This document shows positions 1 through 6,755 of a DNA stretch of 8,738 nucleotides, piece by piece. The translations under genes and the position numbers were made by a program. The stretch covers positions 1 to 8,738 of the forward strand of contig JAUZPW010000047.1 in assembly GCA_030705725.1 (NCBI GenBank). The letters run 5' to 3'. The stretch comes from Bacillota bacterium (GTDB lineage Bacteria; Bacillota; Clostridia; Oscillospirales; Butyricicoccaceae). Below the pieces are notes generated by a model, which saw only the letters and a program-made list of their open reading frames with translations, searched no databases and had not been told where the DNA came from. Each line of letters begins with the position of its first letter. The first letter of the stretch is position 1.

Positions 1-147
1 CAGCTTGCGGACGTTTCCTGCGTCGTGCTCGCCGAAGACGTCGTTCCGGACCCGCCGCTCGTTGAGCGCTGCAATAATGAAGGAATCCCGCTGATTCGCT
101 CGGAGCTCGACGCCTGCAGCATTGCGCGTCTGATCCCAGAGCTGTGA
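1..147 (+). CDS. DRTGG-domain-like protein, C-terminal fragment (5' partial)
   Basis: Reading frame 1 is open from the window edge to TGA at 145-147, giving the last 48 residues of a protein. The fragment alternates hydrophobic strands and short helices (ADVSCVVLAEDVVPDPPLVE, then a GIPLIRSELDAC segment). This resembles the end of DRTGG-domain proteins, where a short statement such as 'lA...gipvi.t..d....a.li' recurs. Small DRTGG proteins of roughly 110-120 residues are frequent neighbours of clostridial [FeFe]-hydrogenase operons, sometimes with a PHP protein. The PHP gene starts 4 nt after this stop, so the two are probably co-transcribed and translationally coupled. The family name rests on a short fragment plus context. 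The molecular function of these proteins is not established, and a nucleotide-binding regulatory role is only a guess. Confidence 0.6.
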   Translation, partial: QLADVSCVVLAEDVVPDPPLVERCNNEGIPLIRSELDACSIARLIPEL

Positions 148-151
148 TAAA

Positions 152-874
152 ATGAAGCTCTTTTATGATTTTCATATCCACTCATGCCTGTCTCTATGTG
201 CAGAAGACGACATGACCCCCTGCAATATCGCCAATATGGCGGCGCTTGCAGGCTTATCGGCTATTGCAGTCAGCGACCATCAAAGCGCTCTGAACTGCCC
301 CGCCGTGGCGGAAGCCTGTAAACGGGCCGGAATAACCGCGGTTCCCGCAATGGAGCTTTGCACCAGGGAAGAGGTGCACGTGCTTTGCCTGTTCAGTACC
401 CAGGAGGGAGCGCTTTTATGCTCGGACTTTGTCAGAAGCAGGCTTATTTTGCCGCGCAGCACCGCCAGAATAAAAATCAGGCAAACGGTTATGGACGCCT
501 TCGACAACGAAATATCGGATGAGAAAGCATACCTCGGCGCCGCGGCAGATATAGGGATTTATGACGTCTGCGGGCTTGTCGACTCTTTCGGGGGGATAGC
601 CGTTCCGGCGCATATCGACAGGCCGTCTTATTCACTCCTTGCAAATCTCGCGTTTTTCGACCCCGCGATGGGTTTCGGCACGTTTGAGGTTTCAAAGGAC
701 TGCGACAGTATCAGGCTTTTAACGGAACACCAGGAGCTTCGCGGAAAACGCTTTTTGAGAAATTCAGACGCCCATTCGCTTGGTGATATATCGGACCCCG
801 TCAATTTTATTGAGGCCGCGGACTTAAGCGTGCGTTCGATTCTGTCGGCGCTTAAACAAGAGCCTCTGTTTTAG
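152..874 (+). CDS. PHP-domain metal-dependent phosphoesterase
   Basis: A 240-residue protein with a full set of PHP metal-site motifs: H8-x-H10 near the N terminus (DFHIHS), D42-H43 (SDH), E68, H76 (EVHVL), H154 (PAHID) and D206-x-H208 (SDAHS). PHP enzymes bind two or three divalent metals and hydrolyse phosphoesters. The members include histidinol phosphatase, polymerase-associated domains and RNase AM/YciV-type nucleases. The length fits a minimal PHP domain with no extra domain, signal peptide or membrane segment, so it is probably cytoplasmic. The ATG follows the upstream stop by 4 nt and has no strong Shine-Dalgarno, which suggests translational coupling. A promoter region and the hydrogenase operon lie downstream. 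Such PHP proteins recur next to clostridial hydrogenases, but their substrate is unknown to me. Confidence 0.88.
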   Translation: MKLFYDFHIHSCLSLCAEDDMTPCNIANMAALAGLSAIAVSDHQSALNCPAVAEACKRAGITAVPAMELCTREEVHVLCLFSTQEGALLCSDFVRSRLILPRSTARIKIRQTVMDAFDNEISDEKAYLGAAADIGIYDVCGLVDSFGGIAVPAHIDRPSYSLLANLAFFDPAMGFGTFEVSKDCDSIRLLTEHQELRGKRFLRNSDAHSLGDISDPVNFIEAADLSVRSILSALKQEPLF

Positions 875-925
875 CCTGAAAAAAGCAAAAATATTGAAAA
901 AAAACTGGTGTTTTTGTAAGGCATA

Positions 926-934
926 TGTTATAAT
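926..934 (+). promoter_or_regulatory. extended -10 promoter of the hydrogenase operon
   Basis: TG-T-TATAAT: a perfect -10 hexamer at 929-934 preceded by the TGn extension. The -35 position (about 906-911) is a poor match, as is often tolerated with an extended -10. Transcription would begin near 941, leaving a leader of about 120 nt and placing the first Rex-like operator right after the start site. A TTGACA at 957-962 has no acceptable -10 at 16-18 bp, so I favour this promoter. Confidence 0.55.
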
Positions 935-945
935 CACCTGTGGTA

Positions 946-963
946 TTGTTAATGATTTGACAA
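946..963. promoter_or_regulatory. Rex-like operator 1
   Basis: TTGTTAATGATTTGACAA matches the established Rex consensus TTGTTAA-N4-TTAACAA at 13 of the 14 fixed positions; the only difference is G for A in the right half. Rex represses fermentation and hydrogen genes in Firmicutes and leaves DNA when NADH is high. The site begins about 5 nt after the predicted transcription start, so bound Rex would block initiation or elongation. The match is direct; that Rex binds here is inference. Confidence 0.8.
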
Positions 964-1007
964 AATTTATTAGTAATAAAAGACTTTAAATTTATTTTTG
1001 TGTTCGA

Positions 1008-1025
1008 TTGTTAATGAATTAACGA
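1008..1025. promoter_or_regulatory. Rex-like operator 2
   Basis: TTGTTAATGAATTAACGA matches TTGTTAA-N4-TTAACAA at 13 of 14 fixed positions, with G for A near the right end. The symmetry extends one base pair on each side (1007-1026). Its centre is 62 bp from that of operator 1, close to six turns of B-DNA, so two Rex dimers could sit on the same face. It lies about 20 bp before the ribosome binding site of the first hydrogenase gene. Confidence 0.78.
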
Positions 1026-1060
1026 TTTGATATTTCTGAATCCAACAAGGAGGGTCATTC

Positions 1061-1555
1061 ATGGCAAAACGCAAAACGGAAGTGCCGTTTAACGGGACTA
1101 AAGAGCAGGAGGAGCGCTTAAAAGCCGTCATCGAAGAACACAAACATGTGGAAGGCGCGCTGATGCCGGTACTTCAGGAGGCACAGGAAATCTATGGCTA
1201 TCTGCCCATGGAGGTGCAGATTATGATCGCCGAAGGACTTGGTTTGTCTCTTTCGGAGGTCTACGGCGTTGTTACATTCTACGGCCAGTTCTCGCTGAAT
1301 CCAAAAGGAAAATACAAGGTAAACGTTTGCCTCGGCACGGCTTGCTACGTCAAGGGCTCCGGCGAAATACTCGAACGCCTGCAGCAAACTCTCGGCATTG
1401 AGGCCGGGGGAATAACAAAGGACGGAAAATTCTCCCTTGACGCGACCAGATGTGTCGGCGCCTGCGGCCTTGCACCGGTTATGATCGTCAACGACGATGT
1501 CTACGGAAGAATCGTTCCGGACGACGTGCCGAAAATTCTTGCGAAATACGCCTGA
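1061..1555 (+). CDS. hydC: HydC / NuoE-like [2Fe-2S] subunit of NAD-linked [FeFe]-hydrogenase
   Basis: A 164-residue protein of the NuoE/HydC (24-kDa) family. A helical N-terminal part (about 15-75, with LMPVLQEAQEIYGYLP) precedes a thioredoxin-like fold carrying four [2Fe-2S] ligands: C90-x4-C95 (CLGTAC) and C131-x3-C135 (CVGAC). The length is normal for the family. AAGGAGGG at 1047-1054 sits 6 nt before the ATG, so the start is secure. It is the first gene of the five-gene operon and follows the Rex-like operators. In HydABC-type hydrogenases this subunit pairs with the flavoprotein HydB and takes part in electron transfer at the NAD(H) end. It is cytoplasmic. Genuine complex I is excluded because hydB and hydA follow in the same operon and no other nuo genes are seen. 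Confidence 0.93.
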   Translation: MAKRKTEVPFNGTKEQEERLKAVIEEHKHVEGALMPVLQEAQEIYGYLPMEVQIMIAEGLGLSLSEVYGVVTFYGQFSLNPKGKYKVNVCLGTACYVKGSGEILERLQQTLGIEAGGITKDGKFSLDATRCVGACGLAPVMIVNDDVYGRIVPDDVPKILAKYA

Positions 1556-2103
1556 TGAATGAGCTTTCGCTTCACATACTGGACATAGTGCAAAATTCCG
1601 TTGCGGCCCGCGCAAAACATATTGAAATTGACGTTCTGGAAGACAAGGAAAAGGACCGGCTTGAAATCAGGGTTAAAGACGACGGCGCCGGTATGACGCC
1701 GGAGCTGCTGAAAAATGTTACTGACCCTTTTGTGACCACCAGAACCACAAGAAAAGTTGGACTTGGGATACCGCTTCTGAAATTTGCCGCGGAATCAACC
1801 GGCGGAAGCTTTTCCATTGAAAGCGAGGTCGGAAAGGGCACCGTGATCGACGCGGTTTTCACCCTCTCGCACATCGACCGCGCGCCTCTCGGAAACATGG
1901 CCGAAACTATGGAATCGCTTGTTGTTACAAACCCGGAGATTGAATTTACGTATAAAAGACAGGTGGGAGAAAAACGGTTTATGCTCAGCACCGAGGAAAT
2001 GAAAACGGTTTTGGGCGGTCTGCCGATTTCTTCGCCGGAAGTTCTTATGTGGGTGAAGGATACTGTTAACGAGAACGAAAAAGAACTTAATGGAGGTGCC
2101 TAG
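1555..2103 (+). CDS. stand-alone GHKL (histidine-kinase-type) ATPase, hydrogenase-operon accessory
   Basis: A 182-residue protein that is essentially one HATPase_c domain. The N box is at residues 7-18 (HILDIVQNSVAA, with N14), the G1 box is DDGAG at 42-46, and the G2 box is GLG at 69-71. No sensor, transmembrane segment or dimerisation/phospho-acceptor His domain precedes it. Residues about 110-182 form a tail I cannot assign. The ATG overlaps the hydC stop (TGATG) and no Shine-Dalgarno is visible, so translation is probably coupled to hydC. A longer in-frame start at 1450 would run inside hydC and is rejected because the N box begins right after M1555. Similar ATPases sit in this place in other clostridial hydrogenase operons, but their role is not known to me. 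A regulatory kinase or an assembly ATPase are both possible. Confidence 0.85.
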   Translation: MNELSLHILDIVQNSVAARAKHIEIDVLEDKEKDRLEIRVKDDGAGMTPELLKNVTDPFVTTRTTRKVGLGIPLLKFAAESTGGSFSIESEVGKGTVIDAVFTLSHIDRAPLGNMAETMESLVVTNPEIEFTYKRQVGEKRFMLSTEEMKTVLGGLPISSPEVLMWVKDTVNENEKELNGGA

Positions 2104-2107
2104 ATAT

Positions 2108-2479
2108 ATGAAATCTCTCGAAGAATTAAAAGCAATACGGGAGCGTGTGCAGTCCAGCATTAATATCCGTAATGAAGGCGGCGCCGATTCCACAAGGGTC
2201 GTTGTAGGCATGGCAACCTGCGGAATAGCCGCGGGAGCGCGTCCGGTTCTGGCGGCTTTTGTCGATGAAGTCGCGCGCAGAAAACTGGAACATGTAATGG
2301 TAACTCAGACAGGCTGCATCGGCATTTGCCGACTGGAGCCGGTCGTTGAAGTATATGTCCCCGGCCAGGAAAAAGTGACGTACGTGAAAATGACCGCGGA
2401 CAAAGTGGCTAAAATAGTTTCCGATCACATAGTAAACGGAAAAGTCGTGGCCGAGTATACGATTGGTGCGGCTGAATAA
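2108..2479 (+). CDS. small thioredoxin-like [2Fe-2S] ferredoxin (HydD/HndB-like)
   Basis: A 123-residue protein with the thioredoxin-like [2Fe-2S] fold of NuoE C-terminal domains, related to the small HydD/HndB proteins of NAD(P)-linked hydrogenase operons. Visible motifs are VVVGMATCGIAAGA (C38) and TGCIGIC (C70, C74). Only three Cys occur in the whole protein; the position where HydC has its second ligand is G43. The start at 2108 is chosen because GGAGGTG (2092-2098) is 9 nt upstream; an in-frame ATG at 2090 has no such site and would overlap the previous gene. It lies 4 nt after the ATPase stop and 15 nt before hydB. It may be a minor subunit or electron-transfer partner. In related systems this protein is not always found in the purified enzyme. 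Confidence 0.85.
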   Translation: MKSLEELKAIRERVQSSINIRNEGGADSTRVVVGMATCGIAAGARPVLAAFVDEVARRKLEHVMVTQTGCIGICRLEPVVEVYVPGQEKVTYVKMTADKVAKIVSDHIVNGKVVAEYTIGAAE

Positions 2480-2494
2480 GGAGGAGGGTAACAC

Positions 2495-4288
2495 ATGAAC
2501 ATGGTCAGATCACACATTCTGGTCTGCGGCGGCACGGGTTGTACCTCGTCCGGAAGCCAGAAAATTATTAAGAGCCTTGAGGCGGAGCTTAAAGCAAACG
2601 GCCTCGATAACGAGGTCAAGGTTATTCAAACCGGCTGCCACGGTCTCTGCGCTCTGGGCCCGATAATGATAGTTTATCCGGAGGGCAGCTTCTATTCGAG
2701 AGTGACCCCGGACGACGTCAAGGAAATCGTTTCGGAGCATATCCTGAAAGGCCGTATAGTAAAGAGACTGCTTTATCAGGAGACAGTTCAGGAAGGCCAG
2801 ATCAAATCATTAAACGATACGGAGTTTTATGCCAAACAGATGCGCATAGCTCTCAGAAATTGCGGCGTTATTAACCCGGAGAACATAGACGAGTACATAG
2901 CGACCAACGGTTACGAAGCTCTCGGACGCGTGCTGACGACGATGAAACCGCAGGAAGTTATCGATATAATCAAGGCATCCGGGCTGCGCGGACGCGGCGG
3001 CGCCGGATTCCCGACCGGGCTAAAATGGCAGTTTGCGGCGAATCAGCCTGCGGGCAAAAAATATGTGCTTTGCAACGCCGACGAAGGCGATCCGGGCGCG
3101 TTTATGGATCGCTCCGTTCTTGAAGGCGATCCGCACGCGGTTATCGAAGCAATGACAATCGCGGCGTACGCAATCGGATCCGAACAGGGATATATTTATG
3201 TCCGTGCGGAATACCCGATCGCGGTAGCACGTCTAAAAATTGCCATTAAACAGGCGAAAGAATACGGACTTCTCGGGAAGAATATTTTTAACACAGGTTT
3301 TAATTTCGATCTTGAAATCAGGCTCGGCGCCGGTGCGTTCGTATGCGGCGAGGAAACGGCGCTTATGACTTCTATTGAAGGACACAGGGGCGAGCCCAGA
3401 CACCGTCCTCCGTTCCCCGCAGTTAAGGGCCTGTTCGGCGTGCCGACGATACTGAATAACGTCGAAACTTACGCCAACATCGCGCAGATAATCCTTAAAG
3501 GCCCCGAATGGTTCTCCTCAATAGGAACGGAAAAATCCAAGGGCACGAAGGTTTTCGCGCTTGTCGGAAAGATAAAGAACACCGGCCTTGTCGAGATACC
3601 TATGGGTACAACGCTCCGGGAAATTATCGAGGAAATCGGCGGCGGCGTGCCGAACGGCAAGAAATTCAAGGCCGCGCAGACCGGCGGACCTTCAGGCGGA
3701 TGCATTCCGGCGTCTCTGATGGACACCCCGATCGATTATGACAACCTTATCGCCATCGGATCCATGATGGGTTCGGGCGGACTTATCGTTATGGACGAAG
3801 ACACCTGCATGGTCGATATAGCGAAGTTCTTCCTGAACTTTACCGTCGACGAAAGCTGCGGAAAGTGCACCGCCTGCCGTATCGGCACAAGGCGTCTTTA
3901 CGAAATGCTTGAGAAAATAACCTCCGGAAATGCGACGATGGACGACATTTCTAAGATGGAGGAGCTCTGCTACTACATCAAGGAGAACTCGCTCTGCGCG
4001 CTCGGCCAGACTGCGCCGAACCCGGTGCTTTCCACGCTGCGCTATTTCCGCGACGAGTACGAGGCGCATGTAAGAGATAAGAAATGCCCCGCCGGCGTGT
4101 GCAAGAGCCTCTTAAGCTATGAGATTTTACCGGACAAGTGCAAAGGCTGCTCCGCCTGCTCGAAGGTGTGCCCGGCCGGAGCTATTTCCGGTGAACTGAA
4201 GAAACCATTTGTTATCGACAAATCCAAGTGCTTAAAGTGCGGAGCGTGCATTGAGAAGTGCAAGTTCGGCGCGATTGTCAAGAAATAA
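2495..4288 (+). CDS. hydB: HydB / NuoF-like NAD(H)- and FMN-binding subunit of bifurcating [FeFe]-hydrogenase
   Basis: A 597-residue protein with four parts in order. First is a thioredoxin-like [2Fe-2S] domain (C11, C16, C48, C52). Next is the NuoF core, with the glycine-rich RGRGGAGFPTG (165-175), NADEGDPGAF (194-203) and GAGAFVCGEETA (278-289) that bind FMN and NAD(H). Then comes the [4Fe-4S] site C455-x2-C458-x2-C461 with C501. Last is a two-cluster ferredoxin domain, C549/C552/C555/C559 and C579/C582/C585/C589. This N- and C-terminally extended layout is that of HydB rather than complex I NuoF. HydB holds the flavin where electrons from NADH and ferredoxin are joined or split in HydABC enzymes. 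AAGGAGGAGGG at 2478-2488 precedes the ATG. No cofactor ligand appears missing. Bifurcation itself is inferred from architecture. Confidence 0.95.
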   Translation: MNMVRSHILVCGGTGCTSSGSQKIIKSLEAELKANGLDNEVKVIQTGCHGLCALGPIMIVYPEGSFYSRVTPDDVKEIVSEHILKGRIVKRLLYQETVQEGQIKSLNDTEFYAKQMRIALRNCGVINPENIDEYIATNGYEALGRVLTTMKPQEVIDIIKASGLRGRGGAGFPTGLKWQFAANQPAGKKYVLCNADEGDPGAFMDRSVLEGDPHAVIEAMTIAAYAIGSEQGYIYVRAEYPIAVARLKIAIKQAKEYGLLGKNIFNTGFNFDLEIRLGAGAFVCGEETALMTSIEGHRGEPRHRPPFPAVKGLFGVPTILNNVETYANIAQIILKGPEWFSSIGTEKSKGTKVFALVGKIKNTGLVEIPMGTTLREIIEEIGGGVPNGKKFKAAQTGGPSGGCIPASLMDTPIDYDNLIAIGSMMGSGGLIVMDEDTCMVDIAKFFLNFTVDESCGKCTACRIGTRRLYEMLEKITSGNATMDDISKMEELCYYIKENSLCALGQTAPNPVLSTLRYFRDEYEAHVRDKKCPAGVCKSLLSYEILPDKCKGCSACSKVCPAGAISGELKKPFVIDKSKCLKCGACIEKCKFGAIVKK

Positions 4289-4307
4289 GGCGGAAGGGAG
4301 AACAGAC

Positions 4308-6053
4308 ATGGATACTGTAAAATTAAAAATAAACGGAGTCGAGGTCGAGGCCCCCAAAGACGCTACAATTCTTGAAGCGGCTAGACTTGCAAACATTGAA
4401 ATTCCGACTCTTTGCTATCTTAAAGATATAAACGCGATCGGCGCATGCCGCGTTTGCGTAGTCGAAGTCAAGGGAGCTAGAGCTACCTGCGCTGCCTGTA
4501 TGTACCCGGTTGCCGAGGGCATGGAGGTCTTTACCAACACCCCGAAAATCAGAAAAGCCCGCAAAAGCACAATAGAACTCCTGCTTTCAAACCACAGGAA
4601 GGACTGCCTGTCCTGCGTAAGAAGCCAGAACTGCGAGCTTCAGCAGCTCTCAAAGGAATACGGCTGCGACGAGCATAAATATTCGGAGGAGACAAAGGTT
4701 CCTCAGATCGTCGACGTTAACGAGGTGCTGATCCGCGACAATTCCAAATGCGTTCTTTGCCGCAGATGCTCCGCGGTTTGTAAAGCCAATCAGGGCTGCG
4801 CGGTAATCGGCCCCAACGAGCGCGGATATGACAGCCATATAGCGCCCGCGTTTGACCTCCCGCTCGAGAAAGTGGCCTGCATTCGCTGCGGACAGTGCAT
4901 CACCGTATGCCCCACAGGAGCTTTAAGAGAAAAGGACGACACGGAAAAGGTATGGGCCGCGCTTGCCGATCCCAAAAAGCATGTGGTAGTCGGCACGGCT
5001 CCAGCCGTCCGCGCACAGCTGGGAGAGGAATTTGGCTATCCGATCGGCACGAACGTCGAGGGCAAAATGGTTGCGGCATTACGCGCGCTCGGCTTTGACG
5101 GCGTGTTTGACGTGGATACCGCGGCGGACCTTACGATTATGGAAGAGGGCACCGAGCTGCTGCAGCGGCTTAGCTCCGGCGGCACCCTGCCGCTTATCAC
5201 ATCCTGCTCGCCAGGCTGGATCAAATACTGCGAGCATTATTACCCAGAATTCATAGATAATCTTTCGACTTGCAAATCCCCGCAGCAGATGTTCGGCGCA
5301 ATGATGAAAAGCTATTACGCTGAGAAAAAGGGCATTAATCCGGAGGATATATACGTTGTTACCGTAATGCCCTGCACCGCGAAAAAGTTTGAGATACACC
5401 GCGATCATGAAGCATCCGTTAACGGGCTTCCCGACGTCGACGTGACGATAACCACGCGCGAGTTTGCTAGAATGATTAAAAAGTCGGGCATTATGTTCGA
5501 CAAGCTTCCGAAGGACGCGACCTTCGACCCGATGTTCGGGGTAGCCTCCGGAGCTGCGCATATCTTCGGGGCAACAGGCGGCGTTATGGAAGCGGCTCTG
5601 CGTACGGTCGCGGAAATTGTCACCGGCAAGCCGCTTGAGAAGCTTGATTTCAACGATGTAAGGGGAACCAAGGGCATCAAGGAGGCAACTTACGATCTGG
5701 CCGGCACCAAGGTGCGTGTCGCCGTGGCCTCCGGCACGAAAAACGCAGCCATTCTGCTCGACAGCATCAAAGAAGGAAAAGCTCAGTATGAGTTCGTCGA
5801 GATCATGGCGTGCCCCGGCGGCTGCGTAAACGGCGGCGGCCAGCCCCAGCAGCCCGGATCAGTCAGAAACTTCACCGACATCCGTGCGGAACGCGCGAAG
5901 GCGCTTTACAGCGAGGACGAGGCGATGACGCTGCGCAAGAGCCATGAAAATCCGGTGATCAAGGAAGTTTACGATACCTTCCTCGGAAAGCCCGGCAGCC
6001 ACAAGGCGCATGAGCTTCTGCACACAAAATATACAGCCAGACCGAAATATTAA
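4308..6053 (+). CDS. hydA: HydA, catalytic [FeFe]-hydrogenase subunit
   Basis: A 581-residue protein with the modular layout of clostridial [FeFe]-hydrogenases. It has a plant-type [2Fe-2S] domain (C36, C47, C50, C64), the His-ligated [4Fe-4S] site H96/C100/C103/C109, and two [4Fe-4S] sites (C148/C151/C154/C158 and C191/C194/C197/C201). The H-cluster domain follows: L1 TSCSPGW (298-304), L2 MPCTAKKFE (354-362) and L3 from E498 with C502 and C506. It reduces protons to H2 or oxidises H2. L1 has Ser301 where the enzyme CpI has a cubane-ligating Cys (see findings). The proton-relay residues E280, E283, C300 and S320 are kept. There is no C-terminal [2Fe-2S] extension, so the length resembles the Acetobacterium rather than the Thermotoga type. 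The start at 4308 has GGAAGGGAG (4292-4300) 7 nt upstream; a longer frame from 4251 would read into hydB. It is the last gene before the terminator. Confidence 0.96.
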   Translation: MDTVKLKINGVEVEAPKDATILEAARLANIEIPTLCYLKDINAIGACRVCVVEVKGARATCAACMYPVAEGMEVFTNTPKIRKARKSTIELLLSNHRKDCLSCVRSQNCELQQLSKEYGCDEHKYSEETKVPQIVDVNEVLIRDNSKCVLCRRCSAVCKANQGCAVIGPNERGYDSHIAPAFDLPLEKVACIRCGQCITVCPTGALREKDDTEKVWAALADPKKHVVVGTAPAVRAQLGEEFGYPIGTNVEGKMVAALRALGFDGVFDVDTAADLTIMEEGTELLQRLSSGGTLPLITSCSPGWIKYCEHYYPEFIDNLSTCKSPQQMFGAMMKSYYAEKKGINPEDIYVVTVMPCTAKKFEIHRDHEASVNGLPDVDVTITTREFARMIKKSGIMFDKLPKDATFDPMFGVASGAAHIFGATGGVMEAALRTVAEIVTGKPLEKLDFNDVRGTKGIKEATYDLAGTKVRVAVASGTKNAAILLDSIKEGKAQYEFVEIMACPGGCVNGGGQPQQPGSVRNFTDIRAERAKALYSEDEAMTLRKSHENPVIKEVYDTFLGKPGSHKAHELLHTKYTARPKY

Positions 6054-6065
6054 TTATTTAATAAT

Positions 6066-6099
6066 AAAGGGAGCTGTCTCAAAGGAGGCAGCTCCTTTT
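6066..6099 (+). terminator. rho-independent terminator of the hydrogenase operon
   Basis: Positions 6066-6080 pair with 6085-6099 around an AAAG loop, giving a 15-bp stem without mismatches (two G-U pairs). The stem core is GGAGCTG/CAGCTCC, and the T run at 6096-6099 closes the descending arm. It begins 13 nt after the hydA stop and marks the operon end. The U tract is short and partly inside the stem. Confidence 0.85.
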
Positions 6100-6162
6100 G
6101 CATATACGAAACAGGTGTATTTTACTGAAAAAATTCAACGTTAAACCGCTGATTTTCAACAA

Positions 6163-6237
6163 GCTTTAGGTAAAGCCGTTTTGTTAGGCCCTGTGCCGGA
6201 GAAAAAAATTAATTATAATGAAAAAAACGGGCGTTTT
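6163..6237. promoter_or_regulatory. sigma-gene control region: -10 box flanked by two small dyads
   Basis: TATAAT at 6214-6219 lies about 50 nt before the sigma factor start; no good -35 is found at 16-18 bp. Two perfect 6-2-6 dyads are nearby: GCTTTAGGTAAAGC (6163-6176) upstream, and AAAACGGGCGTTTT (6224-6237) at the likely transcription start. They may be operators or RNA hairpins, or chance. I do not see a clear ECF-type autoregulatory promoter. Confidence 0.35.
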
Positions 6238-6269
6238 GAATCGTGTTGTCTATGGAAGGAGTTGGAGCG

Positions 6270-6755
6270 ATGTATTTATTAGGTACCGATGAATACATTG
6301 AACACGTCGTAAAGCAATACAGCGGAATCCTGCTGCGCATCGCGTATATAAGGCTTAAAACGGCCGCCGACGCCGAAGACGCGGTTCAGGAAGTTTTTAT
6401 GAAGCTTATCTTAAAGCGGCCCAGGTTTCGCGATGAAGACCATGAAAAAGCATGGATGATCCGTACGACAATAAATTTATCAAACGACATGCTGAGATCG
6501 TCTGCCAGGAAGAACGTCCCGCTTGACGAGGAAACTGCTCTGCCTCAGGACGAAAACGCCGACTTTCTTTTCGCCGTACAGTCTCTGCCGGCAAAGTACG
6601 GAACAGTGATCCATCTGCACTATTACGAAGGGTATTCCATTAAGGAGATTGCCCGTATACTTACGCTGCCTGCGGCAACGGTAGGCACCCGCCTGTCGCG
6701 TGCCAGAGCGCTCCTTAAGCCGATTCTGGAAAAGGAGGAATTATTGCGTGGATAA
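6270..6755 (+). CDS. ECF-type RNA polymerase sigma factor
   Basis: A 161-residue protein with the two-domain plan of ECF (group IV) sigma-70 factors. Region 2 spans about residues 15-75, with the typical AEDAVQEVF motif and a KAWMIRTTINLSND segment. Region 4 spans about 105-155, with SLPAKYGTVIHLHYYEGYS, the helix-turn-helix SIKEIARILTLPAATVGTRL, and the closing SRARALLK. Region 3 is absent, as expected. The ATG at 6270 is chosen because AAGGAG (6256-6261) lies 8 nt upstream; an earlier in-frame GTG at 6243 lacks a site. The stop overlaps the start of the next gene, a membrane protein likely to be its anti-sigma factor. The inducing signal cannot be read from the sequence. Confidence 0.92.
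   Translation: MYLLGTDEYIEHVVKQYSGILLRIAYIRLKTAADAEDAVQEVFMKLILKRPRFRDEDHEKAWMIRTTINLSNDMLRSSARKNVPLDEETALPQDENADFLFAVQSLPAKYGTVIHLHYYEGYSIKEIARILTLPAATVGTRLSRARALLKPILEKEELLRG

Noticed and set aside
900..915. AAAAAC-TGGT-GTTTTT hairpin after the PHP gene as a terminator
   Set aside because: The stem is 6 bp with a single G-C pair, too weak for termination; it also lies just ahead of the -10 box.
957..962. Perfect TTGACA as the -35 of a second hydrogenase promoter
   Set aside because: No acceptable -10 at 16-18 bp (AAAGAC, AAGACT, AGACTT); the hexamer is explained by the right half of Rex-like operator 1.
1118..1615. 165-residue open frame on the minus strand across hydC
   Set aside because: It is antisense to a clear HydC gene, shows no recognisable motif and is a shadow of the coding frame.
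4251..4307. Upstream extension of HydA by 19 residues
   Set aside because: It overlaps the cysteine-rich end of hydB; the ATG at 4308 has its own ribosome binding site and the protein then begins as the family does.
6243..6269. GTG at 6243 as start of the sigma factor
   Set aside because: It lacks a ribosome site; the extra nine codons contain the Shine-Dalgarno of the ATG at 6270.
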